From: an uncultured Clostridia bacterium
Lineage (GTDB): Bacteria; Bacillota; Clostridia; Oscillospirales; Ruminococcaceae
Assembly: GCA_947625455.1 (NCBI GenBank)
Contig: CANQOJ010000001.1
Coordinates: 1 to 46,070, forward strand
Reading direction: 5' to 3'
Length of the DNA: 46,070 bases
Below are positions 9,164 to 17,700 of this stretch, piece by piece. Below the pieces are notes generated by a model. It was not told the DNA's origin. It worked only from the letters and a program-made list of their open reading frames with translations, and made no database searches. Each line of letters opens with the position of its first letter. Positions within the stretch are counted from its first letter, which is position 1. The position numbers and the translations under genes are program-made.

Positions 9164-10778
9164 ATGAATTGTTCAGAGTATTTAGTTGATTTTCTAATAA
9201 ATCACGGTGTTACCGATGTATTCGGCTATGCAGGCGGATATATTGTTCCGTTTATGGACGCTCTTTATCTGCGCAATGATGAAATAAAGACACACGTCTG
9301 CTATAACGAGCAGGGCTGCGCTCTTGCGGCTGACGGATATGCAAGGACAAGCGGTAAAATAGGAGTTTATTTTACAACCTCAGGTCCCGGTGCTGTAAAC
9401 GGGCTTGGCGGTCTTGCAGACGCTTGGTTTGACGGATTTCCTGTTATGGGTATTTGCGGAAATGTTCCTACAAATGAAATGAAGGGGTTTTCGGGAATCA
9501 GGCAAAATGGTTTTCAAGAGATGGATATTGTTTCCATGACAAGAAACATCACAAAATATTCTGTAACAGCGAACAGCAGCGAGGGCTTTCAGGACGTTGT
9601 AAGCCGTGCGTATAACATGGCATTGCTTGGAAGAAAGGGAGGTGTGATAATTGATTTTCCGCTCGACATACAGCAAGCCGATATTGCTTGCGGGTAACGG
9701 CGTGAGAAGCGCCGGAGATGAAGCGGTAAATATGCTTCACGAGTTTGCAAGAAAAACAAATATCCCTGTCCTAACGACAATGAACGGTGTTGACCTCGCT
9801 CAGGACGATTTACATATAGGCTTTATAGGAACACATGGAAACCGCATTGCAAATATGATTTTAAACGAGTGTGATTTTGTTGTGTCAATCGGCGCGCGTC
9901 TCGGAATTCGTCAGGTAGGCAGAACCGCAAAAAAGTTCGCACCCAAAGCGGATCTGGTGCGGTGCGATATTGACGAATACGAACTCAGCCGTGATATAAA
10001 ACCGAACGAGAAAAAATATCACACGGACGCGCGCGACTTTTTGAGAAAGATTTTAAACGAAGATGTCGGAGATTATTCCGCTTGGCGAAATCAATGCCTT
10101 GAAGCAAAAAAGATTTTGTCAGAACATGACTTACAGCCCGGAAACAGGGCAATTGAGAAGATAGCATCTTTTCTTCCCGAAAGCCCAATTGTAGCAGTAG
10201 ATGTAGGTATGAATCAGTGCTGGTGTGCGCAGTCTTTAGTACTGAAAGGCAATAACGGTCGTATTCATCTCAGCGGCGGATACGGAACAATGGGCTGCGG
10301 TTTGCCTTACGCGATAGGTTCCTGCATAGCTGCAGATAAAAAGCCCGTTTATTGTATTACAGGCGACGGTGGATTTCAGATGAACATTCAGGAACTTGAA
10401 ACAGTAAAGCGCGAAAATCTGCCAATTAAGATATTTATTCTTAATAACCGAGTACTTGGGAAGATAAGTGAAACCCAACATTTCGACCTTTGCGACCGCT
10501 TTGCTAATACGGCAATATCCGGCGGATATACCGTTCCTAATTTTTGCGCAATATCCGAAGCATACGGAATTCGCGCAGCAAAGCTTGGTTCGTATGATGA
10601 ACTTAATAACTTCAAGGAGTGGTTTACGGACAACAGTCCCTGTCTCTTTGATATATCGCTTCCGGAAAACAGTTTTCTTACTCCGAAGATTGAGTTTGAA
10701 AGTCAGAGCATCAGACCGGAGATTGATGAAAAAATTATAAGTTATGTAAAAAAAATTTTAAGACAGAATTCAAAGTGA
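9164..10778 (+). pseudogene. ThDP-dependent enzyme of the acetolactate synthase/decarboxylase type, split by frameshift and linker deletion
   Basis: The first part (9164-9697) holds the PYR domain: HGVTDVFGYAGGYI, the catalytic glutamate in NEQGCALAADGYA, and the end of the domain at IIDFPLDIQ. Directly after that glutamine, in the +1 frame, comes SKPILLAGNGVRSAG, the start of the central domain, then the ThDP-binding GDGGFQMN with NN about 22 residues on (ILNN). Relatives have some 30-45 linker residues between these points, so about 100 nt are missing near 9665-9680 and the frame is lost. The TTG at 9651 is not a credible start. The ATG at 9164 is preferred over TTG 9161, with AAAAGGA upstream. 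The substrate is unknown (phosphonopyruvate or another 2-oxo acid are options). It is probably inactive unless the two parts are rejoined. Confidence 0.8.
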
Positions 10779-11143
10779 ATCTTATTAGAAATAAAGAATA
10801 TTTGTAAGATATAAAATCTATTTACGATATTAATCAATTAGACAAGAATTATTTACGATATATTGACTGCAACAAGTTGCGCATAGGTTACGTCTAGAGA
10901 AAATGTTCTGTTAGGCATACAAATAGATGTCAGTCTGGGACAAGTAAAACAATTCAAGTGACGAAAGGAAGATGGATCAGCAGATGGTCAAAAATTATGG
11001 AGATGTTCTGGCATTTGTCAGCGCGACTTTACCATTGAAAATACATGAAGAAATTTGTCGAATGCCGCAGTCACTAAAAACAGTAGAATAACGCTCGGAA
11101 ATTAAAAAAAGCTATATAAAATTCGCTCTTAAATCAACAAAAC
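10779..11143. other. AT-rich stretch between convergent operons
   Basis: No tRNA, riboswitch or long open frame is visible. It contains one short open frame with a ribosome site (10972-11091), described separately, and leads into the hairpin at 11144. No clear terminator for the + strand operon is seen before that hairpin. Confidence 0.5.
10972..11091 (+). pseudogene. Short ORF, possible spoIIIAA 5' remnant
   Basis: 39 codons: an AAAGGAA box precedes ATG 10972, with a better spaced second ATG at 10984. The peptide contains LPLKIHEEICRMPQSLKTVE. The spacing L-P...I...I...P......V-E resembles the extreme N-terminus of SpoIIIAA sporulation ATPases, which normally continues E-I-R-L-R. Here a stop follows at once and no ATPase domain is present. 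This could be a fragment left by rearrangement, or chance. The resemblance is weak and rests on pattern alone. Confidence 0.25.
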
Positions 11144-11173
11144 ACCCTCTCCAAAACATTGCTTGGAGAGGGT
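11144..11173 (-). terminator. Hairpin between convergent operons, probably terminating the 11222-11761 gene
   Basis: Perfect 11-bp inverted repeat (ACCCTCTCCAA / TTGGAGAGGGT) with an 8-nt loop. On the - strand the right side is followed by a T-rich tail (GTTTTGTTGATTT), so it fits a rho-independent terminator for the - strand gene ending at 11222. The + side lacks a T run, but the stem could also slow + strand transcription. Confidence 0.75.
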
Positions 11174-11221
11174 ATTCATGTTAATCGTCAAACATCCGAA
11201 ACATCAATTCAATTGTAATTG

Positions 11222-11761
11222 TCATATTCGCGTGATGATTGTTTTATTCTTCTTTGCGATAAGATAAGCGTCCTTAAATGCAGCAGCTGAGTTTTTATCA
11301 AACCGAACCGGAAATGTCGACACCAGTCCGTCAGAAATAATAACATCCCGAAACGGAAGCAATGCCGTATTTACGATTATCGGTGTTGGTATGCCTGAAA
11401 ACATTTCTTCCCAACTGCTAGTAATACCTTTCACCAAATATATAAAATTATTATCGGAAGAAATGAAAATTGAACCTTTTTTCAGATGGCGCTCGATGAT
11501 AAACGTTCCCGGAATGCATCTTTTCCAGCTTAACATAATTTCTTTCTGTTCTTTCGGCAATACGGTTTCTAAAAGATAATCATCTATGATGTTAGTGCGT
11601 TCCCATAAAAATTGTGCCACCTCTGCCGCATCTTCGGTATTAATACTTTCTCCCATGAAATGAACAGGTTTCGCCGTAACATGGTACTTCTTGTTCACAT
11701 AATCGAGAAGCGGCAGAAACATCTGAAAAAATAAACCGGCTTCTTCAGGTTGCAGTCTCAT
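11222..11761 (-). CDS. Hypothetical protein, 179 residues
   Basis: I do not recognise the family. The start is placed at the second of two adjacent ATGs (11761; the other is 11764) because GGAGG lies 7 nt upstream; longer upstream readings lack a site. The protein opens MRLQPEEAGLFFQMF, has no signal peptide or membrane segment, and is a mixed soluble sequence with several W and F residues (LSWKRCIPGTFIIERHL; ITSSWEEMF). It contains SIFISSDNNFIYLVKGITSS, which reads like a beta-hairpin region. It lies about 90 nt downstream of a TPR gene on the same strand, and the pair may be co-transcribed from the promoter at 12807. No role can be assigned. Confidence 0.6.
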   Translation of the reverse strand: MRLQPEEAGLFFQMFLPLLDYVNKKYHVTAKPVHFMGESINTEDAAEVAQFLWERTNIIDDYLLETVLPKEQKEIMLSWKRCIPGTFIIERHLKKGSIFISSDNNFIYLVKGITSSWEEMFSGIPTPIIVNTALLPFRDVIISDGLVSTFPVRFDKNSAAAFKDAYLIAKKNKTIITRI

Positions 11762-11850
11762 CATTTTTCCTCCAGCGGAAAAGATATTATGCTGTATGTA
11801 CAAGTGCAACGCAAAATAAAATCAAGTGAGCGCACCGTACCCACAATCAA

Positions 11851-12657
11851 TTATCCCTTACGTCCCTTTTTCTTCCTCAACTCCTTATTCACCCAATCAA
11901 AATACCCCGGAGTTTGCCTGAATAAGAAGTAATTTTCCTCAACCTCAGCTAATATTTCCTCGGCAGTTCCCAGTTCATAGCTATTCAAATCCATGTCGGA
12001 AATGACCATTTTAAACATGTTTTCGTTTCTCAAAAAATGAACAATATCTTTGAATTCTTTATTGCTTTGCCTCAGTTGTTCAAGATACTTCGACGCAGTC
12101 TCCAAATCAAGCTTTTTATAGTACAATACCGACAGCGGAAACAGTACCATTGAACTGTCTTCCTCGTATTTCTCGTAAAGTTTCAACAGCGCGTCCTCGT
12201 CCTCAAAAAACGCGTAAATGTGCATAAGTGTGTATCTCAATCCAAGGTTGTCGCATTCGCACAACTCAAGCATTTCCTCACAGTTTTGCCTTGCAAGTTT
12301 CATCATGCCCAAATCTATATAGCATTTTATAAGTTCGTATCTCGCGCGCATATACGGTCTTGTCTCGGTTAAGCCCCAAAAATCGCCGACACAATCCTTA
12401 AAATAGTTGTCTTTTTCAAGTTCCGCCCGTGCAAATTCAACTATACTTTCAAATTCTTTAAGGCGCGTCAAATCGTCTTTTGACGTCAATTCTGCTTTCA
12501 TCATAAGCGCGTCAATGTTCTTCGGCTCAAGTTCAAGCGCCTTTTCAGTATACTCCAATTTCTGCTTTTTGGTGCGGGCATTATCTGCCATATCAAGATA
12601 GTCAAAAACATCAAACTCATAATCTTCATCTTCGGGAATGTTAATAATCTGAGCCAT
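11851..12657 (-). CDS. TPR-repeat protein (ST7-like), 268 residues
   Basis: Soluble, acidic, helix-rich protein. After the N-terminal INIPEDEDYEFDVFDYLDMA come tetratricopeptide-like repeats: EYTEKALELEPKNIDALMMK near residues 35-54 is a canonical TPR pair with A-x-x-L-x-P-x-N, and further helical pairs follow (YELIKCYIDLGMMKLARQNC; ALLKLYEKYE; ASKYLEQLRQ). TPR arrays bind partner proteins; no catalytic domain is present. An AAAGGA box lies 7 nt before the ATG, and a near-consensus promoter sits about 150 nt upstream. It is the first gene of a likely two-gene unit with the hypothetical gene at 11222. The partner is unknown. Confidence 0.75.
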   Translation of the reverse strand: MAQIINIPEDEDYEFDVFDYLDMADNARTKKQKLEYTEKALELEPKNIDALMMKAELTSKDDLTRLKEFESIVEFARAELEKDNYFKDCVGDFWGLTETRPYMRARYELIKCYIDLGMMKLARQNCEEMLELCECDNLGLRYTLMHIYAFFEDEDALLKLYEKYEEDSSMVLFPLSVLYYKKLDLETASKYLEQLRQSNKEFKDIVHFLRNENMFKMVISDMDLNSYELGTAEEILAEVEENYFLFRQTPGYFDWVNKELRKKKGRKG

Positions 12658-12806
12658 TTCAATATCCTTTCAGTTTTGTAATTGTAAAAACACGCACGGT
12701 ATTTTGGGGGAAGCGTGTTGCGAAATTTGATAACAATTACGTTGCTTGTTTCTTGCGCTTTGCCATAACATTACTGTTTATTTTTATCGCTCACCCACGC
12801 AATTTT

Positions 12807-12835
12807 ATTATACCAGATTTTTGATGAAAAGTCAA
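12807..12835 (-). promoter_or_regulatory. Strong sigma-A-type promoter for the TPR gene
   Basis: On the - strand TTGACT (12835-12830), a 17-nt spacer and a perfect TATAAT (12812-12807). This is the best promoter match in the window. Transcription would start near 12800, giving a 5' leader of roughly 140 nt before the TPR ATG at 12657. I see no recognised riboswitch in the leader. Confidence 0.85.
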
Positions 12836-12866
12836 GTGGGGAAAGGAAAATTGTGTGATATTATGC

Positions 12867-12910
12867 AAACGGCTTTTAGTCAGCCATGAAAGCCAATCTA
12901 AAAGCCGTTT
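12867..12910 (-). terminator. Hairpin downstream of rmlC, putative terminator of the rml/polysaccharide operon
   Basis: Perfect 13-bp inverted repeat (AAACGGCTTTTAG / CTAAAAGCCGTTT) with an 18-nt loop, 80 nt beyond the rmlC stop. It has no long T run on either side, so termination strength is uncertain. Its position between the rml operon end and the next promoter supports a terminator role. Confidence 0.55.
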
Positions 12911-12990
12911 CAGTATATTATCGAAAAGACGATGCAAAACTTATGGATCCTCTACAGTGTGAAATTTGATTTTATAAAGCTGAATATCTG

Positions 12991-13587
12991 TCAGTCAGTC
13001 CAGATTCCTCCCCACTTCTGATCCTTATCACTGACAACAAGTTTCGTGCCATCTATAAGCGAATAATTTGCTACGCTTGCTGTACCGTCATATTCTCCGA
13101 CAACACCCCACTTAATACCTATTTGAGGATCATTCCATGCAATCCCGCCCTCATCATTCGGGTGATAAAAATCATCGCATTTGTAACAAAATTCAGCTGT
13201 ATCACTGAGAACAAGAAATCCGTGCGCAAAGCCTTTGGGGATGAAAAATTGCTTCTTGTTTTCCTCGCTTAACTCCATACCGAACCATTTTCCAAATGTT
13301 TCAGAGCTTTTGCGGATATCAACTGCCACGTCAAAAACCGTTCCTTTTATCACTCGCACAAGTTTTGTCTGCGGATAGTTTATTTGAAAATGAAGCCCGC
13401 GGAGAACGCCCTTGACAGAACAAGATTGGTTGTCCTGAACGAAATTGCAGTTTAATCCCGCCTCTTCCATATCCTGCTGTGAGTAAGTTTCCATAAAATA
13501 TCCGCGGTTGTCGCCGTGAACATCGGGAGTAATAATACATAATCCCTTTATTCCACCGACATTTTTTTCAACTTTGATTTGTCCCAT
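12991..13587 (-). CDS. rfbC: dTDP-4-dehydrorhamnose 3,5-epimerase
   Basis: 198 residues, typical length. It epimerises C3 and C5 of dTDP-4-keto-6-deoxyglucose, the third step of dTDP-L-rhamnose synthesis in the cytosol. The cupin motifs are visible: GLCIITPDVHGDNRGYFMET, the catalytic histidine in VLRGLHFQ, KLVRVIKGTVFDVAVDIR, and FFIPKGFAHGFLVLSD. The gene overlaps the end of the reductase gene by 20 nt, so it is translationally coupled, with AGGAG 10 nt before the ATG. It is the last gene of the operon. A stem-loop follows at 12867. The last residues extend slightly past the cupin core, which is common in this family. Confidence 0.95.
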   Translation of the reverse strand: MGQIKVEKNVGGIKGLCIITPDVHGDNRGYFMETYSQQDMEEAGLNCNFVQDNQSCSVKGVLRGLHFQINYPQTKLVRVIKGTVFDVAVDIRKSSETFGKWFGMELSEENKKQFFIPKGFAHGFLVLSDTAEFCYKCDDFYHPNDEGGIAWNDPQIGIKWGVVGEYDGTASVANYSLIDGTKLVVSDKDQKWGGIWTD

Positions 13588-14476
13588 TTTCCTGAATCTC
13601 CTTCAAATATCTTGCAAGCGCATCTTTCCAGTCTGGTAGCGGCTGAAATCCATTTGCAATTAATTTCGATTTGTCAAGCCTTGAATTAAATGGTCGTTTT
13701 GCCTTAGAAACGCCATATTCTTTTGTAAAAACCGGAATCACTTTTGTATCTTTTCTGGCTTGCATAAATATTTCAACAGCAAAATCATACCAAGAAATAT
13801 AGCCACCTTCATTGGTTGCATGGTAAAATCCGTATTTTTCAGTTTCTGCCATATCCACTAATAAACGTGCTAAATCATATGTATATGTCGGTGTGCCAAT
13901 CTGGTCATTTACCACACGGATTTCTGGATATTTTTTCGATAATTTCAGCATAGTTCTGATGAAATTATTTCCATTCTTGCCGAACACCCATGCGATTCTG
14001 ACAATGAAATATTTATCAAGTATATTTGCAACCGCAAGTTCACCGTCAAGCTTTGATTGACCATACACATTAAGTGGTGCAAAATTTTTGTCATCGGCTT
14101 GCCATGGTTCTGAACCTTGCCCATTGAATACATAATCCGTAGAAATATATATCATTTTGCAACCAATTTTCTTGCAGATTTCTGCAATATTTCTTGTGCC
14201 GTTTACGTTGATATTCCGTATCTTTTCAAAGTTATCCGAATCTTCAGCAGCATCAACGGCAGTCCATGCTGCGCAATGAATGACAACATCCGGAGCATCT
14301 TTTTCAATTGCAGAAAATACCGCATTTTTATCCGTGATATCTAATTTTATATATTCACAATCTACAGAACATTCATCAGAAATATCACTGCCGATAACGG
14401 AATATTTTCTTGAAATGATCTCATTGACAACATCATAGCCAAGCTGTCCGCAGATGCCTGTTACAAAAAAATTCAC
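13568..14476 (-). CDS. rfbD: dTDP-4-dehydrorhamnose reductase
   Basis: 302 residues from GTG at 14476. That start is preferred to TTG 14482 because GGAGG (14484-14488) is 7 nt from the GTG and only one base from the TTG. The extended SDR fold shows FFVTGICGQLGYDVV (nucleotide-binding G-x-x-G-x-x-G), YISTDYVFNG, and YGQSKLDGE with the Y-x-x-x-K catalytic pair. It makes dTDP-L-rhamnose from the keto intermediate. It is coupled to the dehydratase upstream and the epimerase downstream (order rmlA-B-D-C). All four genes are intact, so rhamnose or a rhamnose-derived unit is probably present in the surface polymer. Confidence 0.95.
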   Translation of the reverse strand: MNFFVTGICGQLGYDVVNEIISRKYSVIGSDISDECSVDCEYIKLDITDKNAVFSAIEKDAPDVVIHCAAWTAVDAAEDSDNFEKIRNINVNGTRNIAEICKKIGCKMIYISTDYVFNGQGSEPWQADDKNFAPLNVYGQSKLDGELAVANILDKYFIVRIAWVFGKNGNNFIRTMLKLSKKYPEIRVVNDQIGTPTYTYDLARLLVDMAETEKYGFYHATNEGGYISWYDFAVEIFMQARKDTKVIPVFTKEYGVSKAKRPFNSRLDKSKLIANGFQPLPDWKDALARYLKEIQENGTNQS

Positions 14477-14478
14477 AT

Positions 14479-15507
14479 TCAAACCTCCGCACGATTACCG
14501 TACATTTTTTCATAGTAATTCTGATATTCGCCAGAGATGATTTCCTCCCACCACTCCTTATTGTCGAGATACCATTTTATTGTCTTTTTGATGCCGTCTG
14601 CAAATTTTGTTTCCGGTAGCCACCCAAGTTCATTATGAATTTTTGTCGGGTCGATCGCATAACGCATATCGTGACCTTTTCTGTCCTCAACATGAACAAT
14701 TAAATTTTCCGGCTTTCCTAATTCCTTGCAGATCAATTTCACGATGTCAATATTTTGCATTTCATTGTGACCGCCGACATTGTAAACCTCACCGATTCTG
14801 CCTTTGTGAATGATTAGGTCTATTGCACGGCAATGATCCTCAACATACAGCCAGTCACGGACATTTTTTCCTTCACCGTAAATAGGCAGCGGCTTGTCAT
14901 TCAGTGCATTAGCAATCATCAGCGGGATTAACTTTTCAGGGAAGTGATACGGTCCATAATTGTTGGAACACCTTGAAATTGTCACCGGCAAACCATATGT
15001 CCTATGATAAGCAAGCACCAATAAATCTGCACCAGCTTTAGAACTGGAATAGGGGGAACTTGTATGAATTGGTGTTTTCTCTGTAAAGAACAGATCTGGG
15101 CGGTCAAGCGGCAGATCGCCATAGACCTCATCGGTCGATACCTGATGATACCGCTGAATGCCATATTTCCGGCAAGCATCTATTAAAGTTGCCGTTCCGA
15201 TAATATTCGTTTGTAGGAAAATTTCCGGATTTTCAATACTGCGGTCAACATGGGACTCCGCTGCGAAATTCACAACAATGTCCGGATGCTCCTCTTCAAA
15301 TAATTTGTAAACCCCCTCACGGTCACAGATATCCAACTTGACAAAACGTAAATTAGAATTTTCCATGACAGGTGCAAGTGTAGACAAATTGCCTGCGTAA
15401 GTGAGCTTGTCTAAACAAATAATACGGTAATCCGGATATGTATTCAGCATATGAAAAATAAAATTTGAACCAATAAATCCAGCACCGCCAGTTACGATAA
15501 TTGTCAT
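14479..15507 (-). CDS. rfbB: dTDP-glucose 4,6-dehydratase
   Basis: 342 residues. It oxidises and dehydrates dTDP-glucose to dTDP-4-keto-6-deoxyglucose, the second rhamnose step. IIVTGGAGFIGSNFIFHML is the NAD site. VSTDEVYGDL has the catalytic T-D-E, TPIHTSSPYSSSKAGAD holds the Y-S-S-S-K catalytic tyrosine and lysine, and RCSNNYGPYHFPEKLIPLMI is the family signature. An AAGGAG box stands about 9 nt before the ATG. The stop lies at the start region of the reductase, so the two are coupled. It is full length and looks functional. Confidence 0.96.
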   Translation of the reverse strand: MTIIVTGGAGFIGSNFIFHMLNTYPDYRIICLDKLTYAGNLSTLAPVMENSNLRFVKLDICDREGVYKLFEEEHPDIVVNFAAESHVDRSIENPEIFLQTNIIGTATLIDACRKYGIQRYHQVSTDEVYGDLPLDRPDLFFTEKTPIHTSSPYSSSKAGADLLVLAYHRTYGLPVTISRCSNNYGPYHFPEKLIPLMIANALNDKPLPIYGEGKNVRDWLYVEDHCRAIDLIIHKGRIGEVYNVGGHNEMQNIDIVKLICKELGKPENLIVHVEDRKGHDMRYAIDPTKIHNELGWLPETKFADGIKKTIKWYLDNKEWWEEIISGEYQNYYEKMYGNRAEV

Positions 15508-15518
15508 AATTTTTCTCC

Positions 15519-16406
15519 TTAATACTTGATTTTTCCTTCCGCAACCTGTTTTAAATGCGAGCCATATGACGATTTACCATATTTTTTAGCAGACTTCATC
15601 AGTCCAGCATTATCGATCCAGCCATTAATAAAAGCAATTTCCTCTGGAGCAGAAATTTCAATGCCTTGCCGATTCTGCAACATCTGTACAAAATTTGTAG
15701 CTTCTGCAAGGCTGTCCATTGTACCGGTATCCAACCATGCAAAGCCACGCCCTAAAAGTTGAACATCAAGCGATTTTTCGCATAAATACATTTCATTTAA
15801 TGTAGTGATCTCCAATTCACCACGAGCAGAGGGTTTGACCTGATTCGCTTTTACAGAAACTCCTGCCGGATAAAAATACAGGCCTGTCACAGCGTAATTA
15901 CTTTTCGGATTTTCCGGCTTTTCCTCAATAGAAAGCACATGACCGTCCTGATTAAAATCAACAACGCCGAAACGCTCCGGATCTGGAACATAATACCCGA
16001 AAACAGTGGCACGATGATTTTTTTCTGCATTCTTTTTTGCATTGCGAAGAATTGTTCCGAAGCCATTACCATAGAAAATATTATCACCGAGCACCATAGC
16101 ACAAGCATCACCGCCGATAAATTCCTCGCCGAGAATAAATGCCTGTGCAAGCCCATCAGGGCTGGGCTGAATTTTGTAGCTCAGGTTAATTCCGTACTGT
16201 GATCCATCACCAAGCAATTTCTCAAAATTCGGTAAATCTGTAGGTGTCGAAATAATGAGAATATCCCTAATTCCAGCAAGCATAAGCGTTGATAGAGGAT
16301 AATACACCATTGGTTTATCATAAACCGGAAGCAATTGTTTTGATGTGACCATTGTTAATGGATACAGCCTTGTGCCGGAGCCTCCGGCGAGAATGATGCC
16401 TTTCAT
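15519..16406 (-). CDS. rfbA: Glucose-1-phosphate thymidylyltransferase
   Basis: 295 residues, standard for RmlA. It joins dTTP and glucose-1-phosphate to start dTDP-L-rhamnose synthesis. MKGIILAGGSGTRLYPLT is the nucleotide-binding loop, KQLLPVYDKPMVYYPLSTLM the substrate region, VLGDNIFYG the metal aspartate segment, and FAWLDTGTMDSL the conserved C-terminal motif. GGGAGGAG precedes the ATG. It follows the TagD-like gene by about 12 nt on the same strand, so the rhamnose genes form the 3' end of the large - strand polysaccharide operon. Confidence 0.96.
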   Translation of the reverse strand: MKGIILAGGSGTRLYPLTMVTSKQLLPVYDKPMVYYPLSTLMLAGIRDILIISTPTDLPNFEKLLGDGSQYGINLSYKIQPSPDGLAQAFILGEEFIGGDACAMVLGDNIFYGNGFGTILRNAKKNAEKNHRATVFGYYVPDPERFGVVDFNQDGHVLSIEEKPENPKSNYAVTGLYFYPAGVSVKANQVKPSARGELEITTLNEMYLCEKSLDVQLLGRGFAWLDTGTMDSLAEATNFVQMLQNRQGIEISAPEEIAFINGWIDNAGLMKSAKKYGKSSYGSHLKQVAEGKIKY

Positions 16407-16418
16407 GATACTCCTCCC

Positions 16419-16850
16419 TTACTTTTTTATTTTTTTCTTCAGATCCGTTGTTGATATACCCTGTGTATAAGGGAGGTACTCGATCTTGACACCGAGAGGT
16501 TTAAATTGTTCCTCGGTTCTTATGTAGCGTTCAGAGCCCTTCCAATCGTCACCGGAAAACAGCACATCAAAATGGAATCGTTCATATGCCAGCACCTTGT
16601 CATCTATTGTTGCAATATCCACCAATTCTGCACGGTCAACGCACTTGAGCGCATTGATGATTCGAACACGATCATTCTCATTGATTATGGGTTTCTTCAT
16701 TTTGATATTGCACACATATGTATCATCACATACGCCAACAATCAGGACATCACACATTTTCTTGCATCTTTCAAGAAGATTCAGATGTCCGACATGGAAT
16801 AAATCAAAGACACCGCAGGTATAACCTACCTTATATTTTTTTTCGTTCAT
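16419..16850 (-). CDS. TagD-like cytidylyltransferase (glycerol-3-phosphate type)
   Basis: 143 residues from the ATG at 16850, which has AAAGAGGTG about 6 nt upstream; longer readings overlap LicD. GYTCGVFDLFHVGHLNLLER carries the H-x-G-H site and YTQGISTTDLKKKI the I-S-T-T site of the small nucleotidyltransferases (TagD, ethanolamine-phosphate and FAD synthetase-like enzymes). TagD makes CDP-glycerol for teichoic acids. Here the gene directly follows LicD, so it may provide the CDP donor that LicD uses, such as CDP-glycerol or a CDP-amino-alcohol. It is a different family from the IspD-like enzyme in the opposite operon. The substrate cannot be fixed from the sequence. Confidence 0.85.
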   Translation of the reverse strand: MNEKKYKVGYTCGVFDLFHVGHLNLLERCKKMCDVLIVGVCDDTYVCNIKMKKPIINENDRVRIINALKCVDRAELVDIATIDDKVLAYERFHFDVLFSGDDWKGSERYIRTEEQFKPLGVKIEYLPYTQGISTTDLKKKIKK

Positions 16851-16878
16851 CAAAAACACCTCTTTCGACATATTTAAT

Positions 16879-17700
16879 TTACTTTTTATAAGCAGAATAG
16901 TCATGATGGGGAACACGCTTATCTTTCGAAGGGAGTTGCATATAATCACCGTACGCCATCCGCAGAATTGAATCGTAGTTTTTAGGAATCCACACCTCCG
17001 TATCTTCAAAAGGAACACGAATCACCTCTTCAAAATCCTTTTTCCTAAAAATATCCCTGATCCAGCAGGGCGTACCGATATACTCACTCTCCTCCCAAGT
17101 AAAGCACTTATGTTGATTAAATTTGTTGATAAAGTACTGCTTTCCAACAAGACGCGAGAATAACATATAAGGCAAATTCAGGACTTTCTTAAGGGTTGTT
17201 TTTCCAAACCACAGATTCTTAGTACAATTCATGAACACGCCTCGCTGTAACATGGGGTATTTCTTGAAGCGCTTTTTCCAGTAATCCAGGTCACTTTCTT
17301 TTCCCATTCCCTCCAGTGGGTACACATCAACGAATGTCCCAGAGGTATATTTAAAGCCATCAAACTCCAGATGATATGTATTATCCACTACTCTTGAAAT
17401 ATTATAGAAGCAATCCTTGTTCGTCTTCTGGTTATGAATCTCCAAAGGCGAAAGTTTTGCTTGATTTTTGATAAAGTAATCTACAAATTTCTCGTAGTCA
17501 CATTTCCTCATCCCGATGTCAATATCATCATCCCAGGGAATATACCCCTTATGCCGGATCGTTCCAATCAGCGTGCCAAACATAATGTAATACTGAATAT
17601 CAAGTTCCCCACAGATTTGGTCAATTCGTTTAAGTAGCTCCAGTGTCACCAGCTGGGTGTCTCTGAATGACAGCTTTTCATAATTACCGTCCATATTCAC
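16879..17700 (-). CDS. LicD family phosphotransferase (second copy)
   Basis: 273 residues. MFGTLIGTIRHKGYIPWDDD near residues 40-60 is the LicD nucleotidyltransferase-fold motif with the metal-binding aspartates, and the C-terminal MAYGDYMQLPSKDKRVPHHD is the usual family ending. It would transfer a phospho-group from a CDP donor onto the glycan. The stop lies 28 nt from the TagD-like start, and its start abuts the flippase stop at 17701. The first LicD (4759-5604) has the same motifs but differs clearly elsewhere, so this is not a recent duplication. Confidence 0.88.
   Translation of the reverse strand: MNMDGNYEKLSFRDTQLVTLELLKRIDQICGELDIQYYIMFGTLIGTIRHKGYIPWDDDIDIGMRKCDYEKFVDYFIKNQAKLSPLEIHNQKTNKDCFYNISRVVDNTYHLEFDGFKYTSGTFVDVYPLEGMGKESDLDYWKKRFKKYPMLQRGVFMNCTKNLWFGKTTLKKVLNLPYMLFSRLVGKQYFINKFNQHKCFTWEESEYIGTPCWIRDIFRKKDFEEVIRVPFEDTEVWIPKNYDSILRMAYGDYMQLPSKDKRVPHHDYSAYKK

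Noticed and set aside
9651..10778. Independent gene starting at TTG 9651 for the C-terminal ThDP domains
   Set aside because: The TTG lies inside the PYR domain in another frame and the first residues are out-of-frame translation of that domain. The two parts are halves of one broken gene.
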